DNA of 64,000 nucleotides from the NCBI GenBank assembly GCA_017302435.1, contig JAFLDL010000004.1, positions 90,161 through 154,160 on the forward strand. The letters are read 5' to 3'. The translations under genes and the position numbers were made by a program. The first letter of the stretch is position 1, and each line of letters opens with the position of its first letter. The DNA comes from Candidatus Accumulibacter necessarius (lineage in GTDB: Bacteria > Pseudomonadota > Gammaproteobacteria > Burkholderiales > Rhodocyclaceae). Positions 56,067 to 64,000 of the stretch are shown piece by piece. A model generated the notes under the pieces. That model saw only the letters and a list, made by a program, of their open reading frames with translations. It was not told where the DNA came from and did no database searches.

Positions 56067-56806
56067 CGCGCCAGCCACTCGCGCATCAGGGGCAGTTGCG
56101 CATTATGCGTGAGGTCGATCTGCAGCGGTGTCACCGAGACCTGATGGTTCTGCACCGCGTGGAAATCGGTGCCCTCGCCGGCGTCCTGAGCCTCGCCGGC
56201 AGCGCCGATCCAGAACACCGTCTCGTTGCGCGGCGACAGCGTGCGCACCACCGGCTCGGCCTTGTGGCGCTTGCCAAGACGGGTGACGACGGTGCCGAGA
56301 AGTTGCTCCCAGGGGACGTCGGGCACATTGACGTTGAGCAGCACCGGCTCGCTGAGCGCCTGTTTCTGCAACAGCTCGACCAGTTCGCGGGCGACCCGCG
56401 CGGCGGTTGCGAAGTGCGCCCCCTCCTTGCTGCACAACGAAATCGCCAGCGACGGAACGCCGAGCAGGAAACCCTCGGTGGCGGCCGCGACGGTCCCGGA
56501 ATAAATGGTGTCGTCGCCCATGTTGGCGCCGATGTTGATCCCCGACACCACCATGTCCGGCAGCCCTTCGAGCATGCCGGTGACGGCGAGGTGAACACAG
56601 TCGGTCGGCGTGCCGTTGACGTGGTAAAAACCATTCGCCGCCCGTTTGAGCGACAGCGGACGATCGAGCGTCAGGGAATTGCTGGCCCCGCTGCGGTCGC
56701 GCTCGGGCGCCACCACGGTAATCTCCGCGATCTCCGACAGCGCGCGCGCCAGCAGCTCGATCCCCGGAGCGAAGTAGCCGTCATCGTTACAGAGCAGGAT
56801 CCGCAT
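56063..56806 (-). CDS. surE: 5'/3'-nucleotidase SurE
   Basis: A 247-residue metal-dependent phosphatase. The metal motif is [10 protein letters not shown] (Asp pair at 8-9), with Ser in [12 protein letters not shown] and Asn in [13 protein letters not shown]. It removes phosphate from nucleotides or short polyphosphates. First gene of the operon. The start ATG 56806 gives the standard N-terminus [10 protein letters not shown]. Confidence 0.96.
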   Translation of the reverse strand: MRILLCNDDGYFAPGIELLARALSEIAEITVVAPERDRSGASNSLTLDRPLSLKRAANGFYHVNGTPTDCVHLAVTGMLEGLPDMVVSGINIGANMGDDTIYSGTVAAATEGFLLGVPSLAISLCSKEGAHFATAARVARELVELLQKQALSEPVLLNVNVPDVPWEQLLGTVVTRLGKRHKAEPVVRTLSPRNETVFWIGAAGEAQDAGEGTDFHAVQNHQVSVTPLQIDLTHNAQLPLMREWLAR

Positions 56807-56928
56807 AGTCCATCCACCAATGCCGAAGTACCTCGTCACACACCCAGCTGCCACCCAACTCAGCTGCCATGATCCTGCCAGGCAGGGTGCTCGATTATAA
56901 CCGCCTCCGCCGCCGAATCAGAACGAAG

Positions 56929-57069
56929 TCAATACCCGGCCTCCCCGCCGCTGCCGCAGTGCCCGCAGGGTGACCAGATCGGCCTCGTAACGAGACAGAG
57001 TCTCAGAAACCGCGCCACATGGTCATCGCCGTGCAGGCGTCGGATCAGCCCATCGGTATCGACGAGCAT
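56929..57069 (-). pseudogene. Remnant of a PIN-domain (VapC-like) toxin gene
   Basis: From ATG 57069 the minus strand reads MLVDTDGLIRRLHGDDHVAR, the N-terminus of a VapC/PIN toxin with its first Asp, then ends after 46 residues. A frameshift would join it to a further charged helix (SRYEADLVTLRALRQRR). The rest of the PIN domain is missing, and no antitoxin is seen. It lies in the 514-bp surE-fliC gap, whose remaining sequence holds the fliC promoter and nothing else I can support. Confidence 0.45.
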
Positions 57070-57187
57070 CGCACCACCTCACCCCTGTTATCTCTGCGCA
57101 TGCGGGTTTCCCCATGGTATCGGAACCCTCAACTTCGCTGCCCGACTGCCGATAGAGAACTTACACGGCCGGCCGGAAGAAAATCAC

Positions 57188-57214
57188 TAAAGTTCTTCGC
57201 CAGCAGGTCGTTAG
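57188..57214 (+). promoter_or_regulatory. Putative sigma-28 (FliA) promoter of fliC
   Basis: TAAA (57188-57191), 15 bases, then GTCGTTAG (57207-57214). This matches the FliA layout TAAA-N15-GCCGATAA with exact spacing and five of eight bases in the -10 box. It gives a ~100-base leader before fliC. Confidence 0.65.
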
Positions 57215-57320
57215 AAAAAACGTCAGCAAAGCAATTGCCACAAAGGATGGACCGGCCAATGCCCCACCAGGCAGGTCACCGGAAACCAGAAGTCAACTTG
57301 ACAGTGATAGGAGAAGGAAA

Positions 57321-58811
57321 ATGCCCCAAGTCATCAACACCAACGTCGCGTCGCTGAATTCGCAACGCAGTCTCAACATGTCGCAGACCTCGCTCGCGAC
57401 CTCGCTGCAGCGCCTGTCTTCGGGCCTGCGTATCAACAGTGCCAAGGATGACGCCGCTGGCCTGGCCATCTCCGACCGGATGAGCACCCAGATTCGTGGT
57501 CTCAATCAGGCCGCGCGCAATGCCAACGACGGGATATCTCTGGCGCAGACGGCTGAAGGCGATCTCGAACAGATCGGCAGCAACCTGCAGCGGATGCGCG
57601 AACTGGCTGTTCAGGCGGGCAATGCGTCCAACTCGGCATCTGACCGCGCAGCTCTAGATTCCGAAGTCCAGGCACTGTCCGCGGAAATCGACCGGGTGGC
57701 ACAGAATTCCTCGTTCAATGGTACCAAGCTGCTCGATGGCTCCTTCGTCGCACAGTCCTTCCAGATCGGTGCCAACGGGACAGCGAACGACCGGGTCTCG
57801 ATCGCATCGATTGCCAGCGCACGCACATCAGCTCTCGGCGGCAGCGGGACCTCAACACAAACAACGTTGACGGGTGGTGCGACGACTGCTGCAGCCCTGA
57901 CCGCAGGCGCTTTGACACTTAATGGCTTCCAGGTGGGGGCTTCCAGCATCGGCGCGTCGGCTGGTCAATCGGCAGCTAGCGCCTTCTCAAAGGCTGCGGC
58001 AATCAATCTGGTTTCATCGCAGTCGGGTGTCACTGCTACCGCCATGGCAACCTCTGTCACCGGTGCCGTTCAAACTGGCTTTAGTGCTTACACAGCAGCC
58101 AATTCCTTTAGCGTCAACGGGATCAATGTCGGCGCAATTGCGGCTGGTGGAACAGCTCCCGGCCAAGGTGCCAACGTGGCCGCGGCGATCAACTCCGTGT
58201 CCGCTCAAACGGGGGTAACTGCGACGGCAGCCAATGACGGAAAAGTGACTCTGACCGCTGCAGATGGACGTGACATCACGCTTCTGGCACAGGGCACCAC
58301 CACGGCTGCGACGGCCTTGTCAGACTTCGGCTTGGTCACCGGTGACGTCGCTGGCCCCGTAGCCGCGGTGTCAACCAGAGGGACGATCAAACTGGACACC
58401 AACAATGCTGCAGGTATCGTTATTGCCGGTGGTACGCCTGCCATTGCGGGTTTTGTTGCAGGCACGACTGCGGCCACCACCACCTTGACGGTGCAGAGCA
58501 TTTCTTCCATTAACGTGCTCACGGCAGGCAGTGCCACCAACGCCTTGTCGGCCATTGACGGCGCATTGGCAACAATCAACAGCGCGCGCTCGTCGCTCGG
58601 CGCCTATCAGAACCGGTTCAGTTCGGTTGTGACCAGCCTTCAAACGACATCGGAAAACCTCTCTGCCTCACGCAGCCGCATCGTCGATGCCGACTTCGCA
58701 GCGGAAACCGCCAATCTGACGCGCAACCAGATCCTGCAGCAGGCCGGCACAGCAATGCTGGCGCAGGCTAACTCACTACCGCAGAACGTACTCTCGCTAT
58801 TACGCGGCTAG
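57321..58811 (+). CDS. fliC: Flagellin
   Basis: 496 residues. The conserved N-terminal D0/D1 (VINTNVASLNSQRSLNMSQT, SSGLRINSAKDDAAGLAISD) and C-terminal D1/D0 (LGAYQNRFSSVVTSLQTTSE, LPQNVLSLLRG) regions flank a variable middle (~170-390) rich in Ala, Gly, Thr. The middle holds two flagellin IN-type motifs (LTLNGFQVGASSIGASA and FSVNGINVGAIAAGG), each followed by INLVSSQSGVTATA-like sequence. It forms the filament. The site AGGAGAAGGA precedes the ATG. A hairpin follows. Confidence 0.96.
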   Translation: MPQVINTNVASLNSQRSLNMSQTSLATSLQRLSSGLRINSAKDDAAGLAISDRMSTQIRGLNQAARNANDGISLAQTAEGDLEQIGSNLQRMRELAVQAGNASNSASDRAALDSEVQALSAEIDRVAQNSSFNGTKLLDGSFVAQSFQIGANGTANDRVSIASIASARTSALGGSGTSTQTTLTGGATTAAALTAGALTLNGFQVGASSIGASAGQSAASAFSKAAAINLVSSQSGVTATAMATSVTGAVQTGFSAYTAANSFSVNGINVGAIAAGGTAPGQGANVAAAINSVSAQTGVTATAANDGKVTLTAADGRDITLLAQGTTTAATALSDFGLVTGDVAGPVAAVSTRGTIKLDTNNAAGIVIAGGTPAIAGFVAGTTAATTTLTVQSISSINVLTAGSATNALSAIDGALATINSARSSLGAYQNRFSSVVTSLQTTSENLSASRSRIVDADFAAETANLTRNQILQQAGTAMLAQANSLPQNVLSLLRG

Positions 58812-58840
58812 GCGGACCCGTTTGAATAGCGGTAAGATCA

Positions 58841-58872
58841 GGGGCGCGATCGCGGCAACGTGGTCGCGCCCC
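58841..58872 (+). other. Hairpin between fliC and flaG
   Basis: GGGGCGCGA (58841-58849) pairs perfectly with TCGCGCCCC (58864-58872) around 14 bases. No T-tract follows, so it is probably a partial terminator or a 3' stabiliser that lets fliC mRNA exceed the downstream genes. Confidence 0.6.
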
Positions 58873-58898
58873 GGTGTCTCTTCAGCAAGGAGCGTGAG

Positions 58899-59270
58899 AT
58901 GAACATCCAACCCACGGTCATTGCCCTGCCGCCGCAGGGCAACCTGGCGGTCAGCAATGCGACGCGAGAACTCAGAACACCCAGTAGCGAAAAAGCCAGC
59001 CAGCCCACCGACGCACTTCAGTCGCCACTGCGCGTCCAACAGCCCGATCGGAACACCGTCGAAGCGGCCGCCAAGAGCGTTCGTGAGTTTGTCCAACCAA
59101 TCAACAGCAATCTGGAATTCAGCGTGAACGACGATACCGGGCAACTGGTCGTCAAGATCATCGACCGAACGACCAAGGAAGTCATCCGCCAGATGCCGTC
59201 GGAGGAAATGCTGGCACTTGCCAAGGCGCTGGATAGCATCAAGGGCTTGTTTGTCAAGCAAACGGCCTGA
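58899..59270 (+). CDS. flaG: FlaG family protein
   Basis: 123 residues. The C-terminal half is the FlaG domain (LEFSVNDDTGQLVVKIIDRT, EVIRQMPSEEMLALAKALD). The N-terminus is disordered and polar. FlaG affects filament length in Pseudomonas and Vibrio, and it lies between fliC and fliD as usual. The start is ATG 58899 behind AAGGAG. Confidence 0.93.
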   Translation: MNIQPTVIALPPQGNLAVSNATRELRTPSSEKASQPTDALQSPLRVQQPDRNTVEAAAKSVREFVQPINSNLEFSVNDDTGQLVVKIIDRTTKEVIRQMPSEEMLALAKALDSIKGLFVKQTA

Positions 59271-59309
59271 TAGTCGCACTATTGCAGCGAATGGCAGCAG
59301 GAGAAGAAC

Positions 59310-60716
59310 ATGGCGATTTCGTCCCCGGGCCTGGGCTCGAACCTCGATGTGAACAGCATCATCAGCCAGCTGATGTCGCTGGAGCAGCGCCCGCTGACCG
59401 CGCTGGCCCGAAAGGAAGCGGTTTTCCAGGGCAAGATCTCGGCCCTCGGTTCATTGAAGGGCGCCCTCTCGGCCCTGCAGACCGCCGCCTCTGCGCTGGT
59501 CCCGGCCAGCGGCAGCAGCGCCTTGGAAAAATTCAGTGTTTTCAGGAGTACGGTTGCCGATACCGCCATTGCCTCGGCGACGACCACTTCAAGCGCGGTC
59601 GCCGGCACCTACAGCCTTGAAGTCACCCAGCTCGCCCAGGAGCACCGCATAGCCACCGCAACGGGTATCGCCAGTCCGTTTGACGCCAGTAACCAGCTAC
59701 TGGGTGGCGGTGGCACGCTGACCATCTCGCTCGACACCGACGGCGGTGCGAGTCCGAACAAGACAACCAGCGTCACCATTGCCGACGGCGCGACGCCCGA
59801 AGCCATTCGCGATGCCATCAACACCGCCAGTGCCGGCGTTTCGGCGACGGTCATCAATGGCGTCGACGGCAAACAACTGGTTCTGGTCGGGGACAAGCCG
59901 GGCAGTGATCAGTTCATCAAGCTCTCCGGCGTCGCTGGCCTGTCGTACGACGGCGTCGGCGGCGATGCCGACGAGTTTGCCCAGTTGCAGGCGGCGCAGG
60001 GTTCGACGTTCAAACTCAACGGCATCGTGGTCGCCGCAAGCAGCAACACGGTCAGCACCGCCGTTGACGGCATCACGCTGACGCTGAGCAAGCAGAGCGC
60101 TGCCGGCGTAGCAACCACCCTGACCGTGGCGCGTGACACCTCGAGCCTGACGGCCGGCGTCAATGCCCTTGTCAAAGCGTATAACGACCTCAACAAGACC
60201 ACCACCGACCTCGGTAGCTACAATGCCACGACCAAGCAGGCCGGCGCACTCAATGGCGACAGCACCTTGCGTTCGGTGCAGGGCACCGTCCGCTCGCTGG
60301 TCGGAAGTATCCCCGCGGCAGTGGCGGGCGCCACCCTGCAGCGCCTGTCGGATATTGGTGTCAGCCTGCAGAAGGACGGCTCCCTGGCGGTCGATTCCAG
60401 CAAGCTGACGAAAGCGATCAGCGACAATCTGGCCGGCGTGGCCAATCTCGTTGCCGCCTATGGCAGCATCTTCAAGGGCGCCACGGAGGCGCTGGTTGGT
60501 ACGAACGGCAGCCTCGCTGCCCGTACTGAAGGACTCAACGCCTCGATCAAGAGCCTTGGCAAACAGTCCGAAGCAATCTCGAGCCGGCTGGCGCAGATCG
60601 AAGCGCGTTATCGCAAACAGTTCACGGCGCTCGATACGGCGATTTCAGGGATGACCAAGACCAGCAACTTCCTGGCGCAGCAACTCGCCAACCTGCCCAC
60701 CTACAACAACAGCTAG
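59310..60716 (+). CDS. fliD: Flagellar hook-associated protein 2 (filament cap FliD)
   Basis: 468 residues. FliD_N is at ~5-105 (SSPGLGSNLDVNSIISQLMS), a flagellin IN region in the middle (FKLNGIVVAASSNTVSTAVDGITL), and FliD_C with coiled-coil tail at ~220-460 (ALDTAISGMTKTSNFLAQQL). The cap assembles at the filament tip and promotes flagellin polymerisation. Followed by its usual partner fliS after 9 bp. Confidence 0.96.
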   Translation: MAISSPGLGSNLDVNSIISQLMSLEQRPLTALARKEAVFQGKISALGSLKGALSALQTAASALVPASGSSALEKFSVFRSTVADTAIASATTTSSAVAGTYSLEVTQLAQEHRIATATGIASPFDASNQLLGGGGTLTISLDTDGGASPNKTTSVTIADGATPEAIRDAINTASAGVSATVINGVDGKQLVLVGDKPGSDQFIKLSGVAGLSYDGVGGDADEFAQLQAAQGSTFKLNGIVVAASSNTVSTAVDGITLTLSKQSAAGVATTLTVARDTSSLTAGVNALVKAYNDLNKTTTDLGSYNATTKQAGALNGDSTLRSVQGTVRSLVGSIPAAVAGATLQRLSDIGVSLQKDGSLAVDSSKLTKAISDNLAGVANLVAAYGSIFKGATEALVGTNGSLAARTEGLNASIKSLGKQSEAISSRLAQIEARYRKQFTALDTAISGMTKTSNFLAQQLANLPTYNNS

Positions 60717-60725
60717 GAGCCCTGA

Positions 60726-61139
60726 ATGTTCGGTAGTGCACGCAACGCGATTTCAGCCTACCAGAAGGTGGGCGTTGACGCCGCGATCGAAGTCGCCGAC
60801 CCGCACCGGCTGATCCTGCTGCTTTTCGCCGGCGCACAGGCGGCGATCGGCAACGCGCGAGCCGCGATGAAACAGCAGCAGATCGCAGCCAAGGGCGAAG
60901 CCATCTCCAAAGCGGTCGATATCATCAGCAACGGGCTCAAGGTCAGCCTCGACCTCGAACAGGGGGGTGAGATCGCCGGGCAGCTTGACGCGCTGTACGA
61001 CTACCTGGTGATGCGGCTGCTGCGCGCCAACCTGGACAACGACCTGTCGGCGCTCGAGGAAGTCGCCGGCCTGCTTGAAGAAATCCATGGTGCCTGGCGG
61101 GAGATCTCGCCCAGCGCGCTGCAACAAGCCGTGGCATGA
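60726..61139 (+). CDS. fliS: Flagellar chaperone FliS
   Basis: 137 residues, four-helix export chaperone for flagellin. The N-terminus FGSARNAISAYQKVGVDAAI and the DPHRLILLLFAGAQAAI region are typical, and LDALYDYLVMRLLRANLDND follows. It binds the FliC C-terminus in the cytoplasm. Its stop overlaps the next start (ATGA). Confidence 0.95.
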   Translation: MFGSARNAISAYQKVGVDAAIEVADPHRLILLLFAGAQAAIGNARAAMKQQQIAAKGEAISKAVDIISNGLKVSLDLEQGGEIAGQLDALYDYLVMRLLRANLDNDLSALEEVAGLLEEIHGAWREISPSALQQAVA

Positions 61140-61459
61140 CCTCCTCGCTGGCTGCGCTGAAGCAACTGCTGGCACTCTCCGAGGCGATGCTCGGCGCTGC
61201 CGAAAGCGGCGACTGGGCGACGCTGGCCGCCCACGAGGCCGCACGGCGCGCGCTCGCCGACAGCCTGCCTGCCAGTCTGTCGGCCAGTCTCCCGACTGCC
61301 ATGCAGGCGAAGGCGCGCACGCTGATCGAGGCTTGCCAGCGCTGTGATGCCAGCGTCCGGCCGCTGGTCGACGCTCGCCTGAGCGAACTGCGCGTCGTTC
61401 TGCGCGCAGCGCGAGCGGGTACGACAGCAGGCACGCAAGCCGGCACGCAAGCGCCATGA
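61136..61459 (+). CDS. fliT: FliT-like flagellar protein
   Basis: 107 residues, helical, no signal peptide. Position directly after fliS with ATGA overlaps on both sides, small size and an alpha-helical hairpin (LKQLLALSEAMLGAAESGDW) match FliT-type export chaperones. Direct sequence similarity is weak. It would bind FliD and export components. Confidence 0.65.
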   Translation: MTSSLAALKQLLALSEAMLGAAESGDWATLAAHEAARRALADSLPASLSASLPTAMQAKARTLIEACQRCDASVRPLVDARLSELRVVLRAARAGTTAGTQAGTQAP

Positions 61460-62616
61460 TCCGCGCCGACGTCGCCAACCGGCTGCAGCCGGCGGCCGAC
61501 CTGGCGCTGCGACCGGCGCTGCCCGCGCAGGAAATCACCGACAAGCTCGCCGGACTCGTCGCCGGACAACGACTGCTGGCAGAGATCCAGTCCCTGATGC
61601 CCAACGGCACCTACCGTGCGCTGATCAACCAGCGGAGCGTGACGCTCGCGCTGCCCTTTGCCGCCAAAACCGGCGACGCGATCGAGCTGGAAGTCGCTGA
61701 AAGTGATGGCAAACTGACCCTGGCGGTTGTCTCGAAAGCGGCATCGGAGGGCGGCCAGGATGACGGCGACTCGGCCGCGACCAGCCTGAGCCGCACCGGC
61801 GTGCTGATCAGCCATCTGCTTGGCGGCGCCCGCGACGCCAGGAGCGGCCCGGTGGCATTGCCGCTCAACGGCAACCAGCCGATTGCCGCCAGCCCAACGG
61901 GCAAGGCACAGGACCTGCTGCCGCTGCTCAGGCAGGCGATCAGCGAAAGCGGCATGTTCTACGAATCGCATCAGGCGGAATGGGTCGAGGGCCGGGTCAG
62001 CAAGGCCCAGCTTCTGCAGGAGCCGCAGGGGAAACTGGCACCGCTGACGGCAGCCCGCCCGGAATCACTGCACGCCAGCGAATCCGCCAGCAGCGGACGC
62101 GTAGCAACCGACGTCGCCGGACCACTGCCGGCGCGATCCACCGACTCGCTCATCGGCACACTCCAGACGACGCAGGCTGCAACTGGACAGCCGGCACCGG
62201 CGGCACCCACGGTCGCCCCACAGGCCCTGGCGCTGGTCCAGCAGCAGCTCGAAGCCTTCGCCACACAGAATTTTGCCTGGCAAGGCCAGGTCTGGCCAGG
62301 TCAACAAATGGACTGGGAGATCGAGCACGAGCGAGCGAGCGGCGATCGCGATGACAGCAATGTCGGCAGCGATGGCGAAAAATGGCAGACGCGGCTGCGG
62401 CTGACACTCCCCCATCTCGGCGAGGTCGATGCGCGGCTGCACATCCACGACCGGCAGATCTCACTGTCGGTTGTCGCCAGCGACGTCGAGACGCGCGCGC
62501 TGCTGCGCAGCGACGTAGCCAGCCTACGCGGCCAACTCGAACAGGCAGGGCTGGATCTTGCTTCCCTGGGCATCGCCGCGCCGCCCGAAGCTCAGGCGCC
62601 GCCGGAGCCTTCGTGA
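61456..62616 (+). CDS. FliK-like hook-length control protein
   Basis: 386 residues. The N-terminal two thirds are variable; the C-terminal ~100 residues hold the Flg_hook domain (RLTLPHLGEVDARLHIHDRQ, LSVVASDVETRALLRSDVAS, RGQLEQAGLDLASLGI). FliK sets hook length and switches export specificity through FlhB. Here the neighbour is an FlhB-tail-like protein. The gene overlaps the fliT-like stop (ATGA). Confidence 0.85.
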   Translation: MIRADVANRLQPAADLALRPALPAQEITDKLAGLVAGQRLLAEIQSLMPNGTYRALINQRSVTLALPFAAKTGDAIELEVAESDGKLTLAVVSKAASEGGQDDGDSAATSLSRTGVLISHLLGGARDARSGPVALPLNGNQPIAASPTGKAQDLLPLLRQAISESGMFYESHQAEWVEGRVSKAQLLQEPQGKLAPLTAARPESLHASESASSGRVATDVAGPLPARSTDSLIGTLQTTQAATGQPAPAAPTVAPQALALVQQQLEAFATQNFAWQGQVWPGQQMDWEIEHERASGDRDDSNVGSDGEKWQTRLRLTLPHLGEVDARLHIHDRQISLSVVASDVETRALLRSDVASLRGQLEQAGLDLASLGIAAPPEAQAPPEPS

Positions 62617-62674
62617 CGGCTCGAGATGAGCCTCCGCAGAGATCTCGCGGTCTGCTTGCACGAGCAACAGGCGC

Positions 62675-62998
62675 ATGGCCAAAGCCCCCGATAACCCGCT
62701 GAAGAACGCCGTCGCCCTGGCCTACAGCCAGGCCGACGGGGCGCCGCGTGTCGTCGCCAAAGGGCGCGGCCTGCTGGCCGAGCAGATCATCGCCCGGGCG
62801 CATGAGCACGGCGTCTATGTCCATGAATCGGCGGAACTGGTCTCGCTGCTGATGCAGGTCGATCTGGATCAGCATATCCCGCCGCAGCTCTATCTCGCCG
62901 TGGCTGAACTGCTGGCCTGGCTCTATCGGCTCGAGAATGGCCTGGAGGCGTCGACGGCCCCCCTCTTCCCGGCCAGCGCTGAACAGCCGCCACCCTGA
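62675..62998 (+). CDS. FlhB C-terminal-domain-like small protein (EscU/YscU family)
   Basis: 107 residues, no membrane helices. It matches the cytoplasmic FlhB/YscU tail: DNPLKNAVALAYSQADGAPR, VVAKGRGLLAEQIIARAHEHG, then VHESAELVSLLMQVDLDQHI. The NPTH autocleavage motif is absent, as expected for the stand-alone YlqH-type paralogues. It probably modulates flagellar export with the preceding FliK-like protein. Confidence 0.87.
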   Translation: MAKAPDNPLKNAVALAYSQADGAPRVVAKGRGLLAEQIIARAHEHGVYVHESAELVSLLMQVDLDQHIPPQLYLAVAELLAWLYRLENGLEASTAPLFPASAEQPPP

Positions 62999-63074
62999 TG
63001 ACGGCGGCGCCACAGCTTACCGCGGTCCCAGTTTTGCTTTAAACTGGCTGCTCCAGCCGATTCCAGGAAAGCCA

Positions 63075-63878
63075 GTGGAAGAAACGGACGTTCAGGCACA
63101 AGCAGAAAAGGCAGCGGTCCGATTCGAAATCGAGCGACCCGAGGATTACGGTCAGTACCTCCTGCATTCCAGAGCCGAGATTGCGGCGGTGCTTCGCTCG
63201 CTGATCCAGCGGCGATCCCTGATCAGCGCCTACTTCGACCAGGGCCGATCCTTTCTGCTGACCTCGCTGCTGGGGCTTGACCTGGAGGCCGGTGAACTGG
63301 TCCTCGACTGGGGTCGCGAGGAAAAGGTCAACCGCCTGGCCTTGCTCGCCGAGCAAGTGCTGCTGACCACCACGGTCGACAAGGTGAAGGTCCAGTTCAC
63401 CCTGGGCAAGCTCTCGGAGACCCAGAGCGGCGGTTTGCCGGCCTTCAGCGCCGCACTGCCCGGACAGATCCTGAGACTGCAGCGGCGCGAGTATTATCGC
63501 CTGTCGACGCCGGTCACCAAACCAGTCAAGTTCGTTGCCACCATCAGGCGAACGGATGGCAGCGCCCTGCTCGCCGAGGCTTCCTTGCTGGATATCAGCG
63601 GTGGCGGCATCGGCCTGATGGCAACACCCAATCTCGCCTCCCTCCTGCAGCGCAGCGACCTGCTGAACGACTGCAAGATGACCCTGCCTGACGAAGGCCT
63701 GCTGGTCGCCAGTCTGTGTGTCCGCAACAAGCTTGACGTCGCAACCAGGGGAGGTGCACGTTACGTTCGCGTCGGCTGCCAGTTCGTTGCCCTGCCGGGG
63801 GCACGGATGACCATGCTGCAGCGCTACATTACCCGCGTCGAGCGTGAGCGAAAGGCCCGGCTGAGCGGGATGACCTAG
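63075..63878 (+). CDS. YcgR-like flagellar brake protein (PilZ domain)
   Basis: 267 residues. The N-terminal YcgR domain (~5-110) is followed by a PilZ domain (~125-240). The c-di-GMP motifs are LRLQRREYYRL (RxxxR) and LLDISGGGIGLM (D-x-S-x2-G). It slows flagellar rotation when c-di-GMP is high. The start is GTG 63075 behind AGGAAA. The stop TAG 63876-63878 lies at the left end of an IS, so the C-terminus may be altered. Confidence 0.9.
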   Translation: MEETDVQAQAEKAAVRFEIERPEDYGQYLLHSRAEIAAVLRSLIQRRSLISAYFDQGRSFLLTSLLGLDLEAGELVLDWGREEKVNRLALLAEQVLLTTTVDKVKVQFTLGKLSETQSGGLPAFSAALPGQILRLQRREYYRLSTPVTKPVKFVATIRRTDGSALLAEASLLDISGGGIGLMATPNLASLLQRSDLLNDCKMTLPDEGLLVASLCVRNKLDVATRGGARYVRVGCQFVALPGARMTMLQRYITRVERERKARLSGMT

Positions 63879-63879
63879 C

Positions 63880-64000
63880 AGCCTGTCGGACTTTCGGCTT
63901 GCTCCCCACCGGATATGCTATAATCATGCCTTTTGAAGCAACCGAGGGCCGGCATGTCCCACTTCATCGTCACCGACCGTAAGACCGACTACCTGCTACC
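63880..64000 (+). mobile_element. Left end of an IS1182-like insertion sequence
   Basis: The sequence AGCCTGTCGGACTTT just after the ycgR-like stop has the form of IS1182-family terminal repeats. An extended -10 promoter (TGCTATAAT, 63916-63924) and a transposase start follow. The right end is beyond the window. The exact terminal base is uncertain (63876-63882). Confidence 0.65.
63954..64000 (+). CDS. IS1182-type transposase, N-terminal 15 codons only
   Basis: From ATG 63954 the frame reads MSHFIVTDRKTDYLL and leaves the window. This is the typical start of IS1182-family (DUF772/DDE) transposases, which continue PPS-x-DWLPEDHLA. Length, intactness and catalytic residues cannot be judged here. 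Confidence 0.75.
   Translation, partial: MSHFIVTDRKTDYLL

Noticed and set aside
1-64000. CRISPR arrays, rRNA and tRNA genes
   Set aside because: No regularly spaced direct repeats, rRNA segments or cloverleaf-like sequences were recognised in the gaps read. A tRNA scan was not possible here.

Overview
The window is a gene-dense, high-GC chromosomal segment of a betaproteobacterium. The best fit is Rhodocyclales/Rhodocyclaceae, and the genus 'Candidatus Accumulibacter' or a close relative is plausible. This rests on the gene repertoire: surE-pcm-nlpD-rpoS, rpsO-pnp, trxA-rho, PHA-granule genes, a PEP-CTERM surface protein and a MaoC-Pta/acetate kinase/FabI-like set. The genus is an inference. 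No rRNA, tRNA or CRISPR array was seen. One insertion sequence enters at the right edge.

Layout. 1-10 kb is mostly housekeeping: the end of an ankyrin-repeat protein, long-chain acyl-CoA ligase, ferredoxin, thioredoxin, Rho, L31, a GT39-type membrane glycosyltransferase, oligoribonuclease, an M48 protease, pterin dehydratase and RsgA. 10-18 kb is a carbon-storage region. It holds a PHA-system protein, acyl-CoA-binding protein, WS/DGAT acyltransferase, a TPR-like protein, a PhaD-like TetR regulator, a patatin, a PhaF-type phasin and a 661-residue two-domain reductase of the Marinobacter fatty acyl-CoA reductase type. Together these give fatty alcohol and wax ester/triacylglycerol synthesis among PHA-granule proteins. 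18-22.5 kb holds proQ, an unknown gene, rpsO-pnp with a strong leader hairpin, and dksA.

22.6-32 kb holds a sphingomyelin-synthase-like PAP2 protein paired with a membrane hexapeptide transferase. A propionate-type CoA-transferase with an extra C-terminal domain, a DUF1622 protein, an unknown protein, a SulP/STAS remnant, a FabI-like reductase, acetate kinase and a MaoC-Pta fusion follow. These fit short-chain acyl-CoA and acetate metabolism. 32-40.5 kb holds a SYLF protein, an FHA-EAL signalling protein, a hemolysin III-like protein and a cobalamin salvage/late synthesis set (btuF, cbiB, cobQ, cobU, cobT) with a Usp gene inside. 41-44.6 kb is accessory: a fibro-slime/PEP-CTERM protein with a well-spaced sigma-54 promoter and an upstream 9-bp inverted repeat, a CNT nucleoside transporter, and two small secreted or lipoprotein genes.

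44.6-56.8 kb is core again: an MBL hydrolase, bamC, dapA, an HDAC-family deacetylase, a moxR-DUF58-transglutaminase cluster, mltB, then rpoS-nlpD-pcm-surE on the minus strand. 56.8-63.9 kb is a flagellar filament operon (fliC, flaG, fliD, fliS, fliT-like, fliK-like, flhB-tail-like, ycgR-like). It is headed by a sigma-28-type promoter and ends where the left end of an IS1182-like element begins, right at the ycgR stop codon.
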